From the NCBI GenBank assembly GCA_038245795.1, contig JBBRSC010000186.1:1-6733 (forward strand): 6,733 nt of DNA, written 5' to 3'. The position numbers and the translations under genes were made by a program. The notes under the pieces were generated by a model, which saw nothing but the letters and a program-made list of their open reading frames with translations, did not search any database and had not been told where the DNA came from. This document shows, piece by piece, positions 6,541 through 6,733 of the stretch. This DNA is from JBBRSC01 sp038245795. GTDB lineage: Bacteria > Actinomycetota > Acidimicrobiia > Acidimicrobiales > Microtrichaceae. How positions within the stretch are numbered: the stretch's first letter is position 1; the number at the start of each line of letters is the position of its first letter.

Positions 6541-6733
6541 GACACACCTCCGAACAACACTGGATACGAGGCGAAGTGGCGGCGAGATGACCCCGGATCA
6601 AGGCGTGGTGGATCCGCTGGATCGGGTCGACCTCCGGCGGCGAGAAATGCCCCCACCATGACGGCCACCGTTCCGAAAAGATGATCTGACAAAGGGCTCC
6701 CAAGCTCGTGTTCGAGTCCGCCGTCGAGCTCCA
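6537..6733 (-). CDS. cytochrome P450 C-terminal fragment, 5' part outside window
   Basis: This frame is open from the right edge to the TGA at 6537-6539 and encodes 64 residues with no start in the window. It aligns without gaps to the C terminus of the complete P450 at 1946-3133. From DHLFG to the YPVLFG end I count 20 identities in 46 positions, including HLFG, DP-DPP and YPVL. The N-terminal ELDGGL matches DLAGGL, which in the complete protein starts four residues after the heme cysteine. The edge therefore cuts just past the heme loop, and only the L-helix and the C-terminal sheet are seen. Its stop overlaps the GTG of the SDR by four bases (GTGA), so it is the upstream member of the same operon. 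The other two minus-strand frames give a stop in mid-region or an unrelated sequence. What would change the call is a frame break just beyond the edge, which would make this a remnant. Confidence 0.82.
   Translation of the reverse strand, partial: ELDGGLEHELGSPLSDHLFGTVAVMVGAFLAAGGRPDPADPPRLDPGSSRRHFASYPVLFGGVS
6547..6551 (-). promoter_or_regulatory. ribosome binding site of the NAD-type SDR
   Basis: GGAGG on the minus strand lies six bases (TGTGTC) before the GTG at 6540, the best Shine-Dalgarno match in the window. It sits inside the last codons of the upstream P450 gene and settles the GTG start. Confidence 0.7.

Larger units (their letters stand above)
977..6733 (-). other. minus-strand catabolic gene cluster (one or two operons)
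   Basis: Seven consecutive minus-strand genes run from a P450 at the right edge to the amidohydrolase. The junctions are GTGA, GTGA and ATGA overlaps, then gaps of 103, 66 and 3 bases. The overlaps make the first four genes a single translationally coupled unit. The 103-base gap with a possible promoter suggests that hydrolase, P450 and amidohydrolase form a second unit or can be expressed separately. The enzyme set is oxidative and hydrolytic with no transporter or regulator, which suggests degradation or modification of a hydrophobic compound (inference). Confidence 0.6.

Noticed and set aside
6611..6623. GATCC/GGATC inverted repeat
   Set aside because: It is a 5-base dyad inside the P450 coding frame, explained by Asp-Pro/Ala-Asp-Pro codons and not placed where a regulator or terminator would act.
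5728..6684. 318-codon open frame on the plus strand
   Set aside because: It is antisense to the NAD-type SDR and the edge P450. It is low-complexity Arg/His-rich sequence without domain features.
6494..6703. 69-codon minus-strand frame overlapping the SDR start
   Set aside because: It overlaps the true P450 C-terminal frame and runs into the SDR in the wrong frame. The neighbouring frame has clear homology to the complete P450.

Overview
The window is GC-rich DNA with dense, mostly co-directional genes, several GTG starts and 4-base gene overlaps. The protein families are a DUF222/13E12-type HNH protein, soluble actinobacterial-style cytochromes P450, an RdmC/EstB-like hydrolase, SDRs and a ThuA-like protein. 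This fits a high-GC actinomycete, perhaps of the Acidimicrobiia or Mycobacteriales type. The assignment is inferred from gene content and style; there is no rRNA or other marker gene to test it. I saw no tRNA, rRNA, CRISPR array, insertion sequence or phage gene.

Layout. Bases 1-921 (+) hold the 3' part of a 13E12/DUF222-type HNH endonuclease gene whose start lies outside the window. After a 55-base convergent gap, everything from 977 to 6733 is read on the minus strand. In order of transcription (right to left) it contains: the C-terminal 64 residues of a cytochrome P450 (6537 to the window edge); an SDR (5737-6540); a ThuA-like protein (4982-5740); a second SDR (4221-4985); a 103-base gap with a possible leaderless promoter; an alpha/beta hydrolase (3200-4117); a 66-base gap; a complete cytochrome P450 (1946-3133); and an ACMSD-type amidohydrolase (977-1942). 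The first four genes are joined by three successive 4-base overlaps (GTGA, GTGA, ATGA). The last two are 3 bases apart.

How the genes may work together. Two P450s of one subfamily, two dehydrogenases with different cofactor signatures, an esterase/lactonase-type hydrolase, a metal-dependent amidohydrolase and a ThuA-like protein look like an oxidative catabolic cluster for a hydrophobic or cyclic substrate. The inferred order is hydroxylation by P450, alcohol oxidation by SDR, ester or ring hydrolysis, then amidohydrolase/decarboxylase processing. The substrate cannot be read from the sequence. No ferredoxin, ferredoxin reductase, transporter or regulator lies in the window, so P450 redox partners and control must be encoded elsewhere. 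The most useful hidden item is the P450 fragment at the right edge. It has no start codon in the window, but it aligns without gaps to the C terminus of the complete P450.
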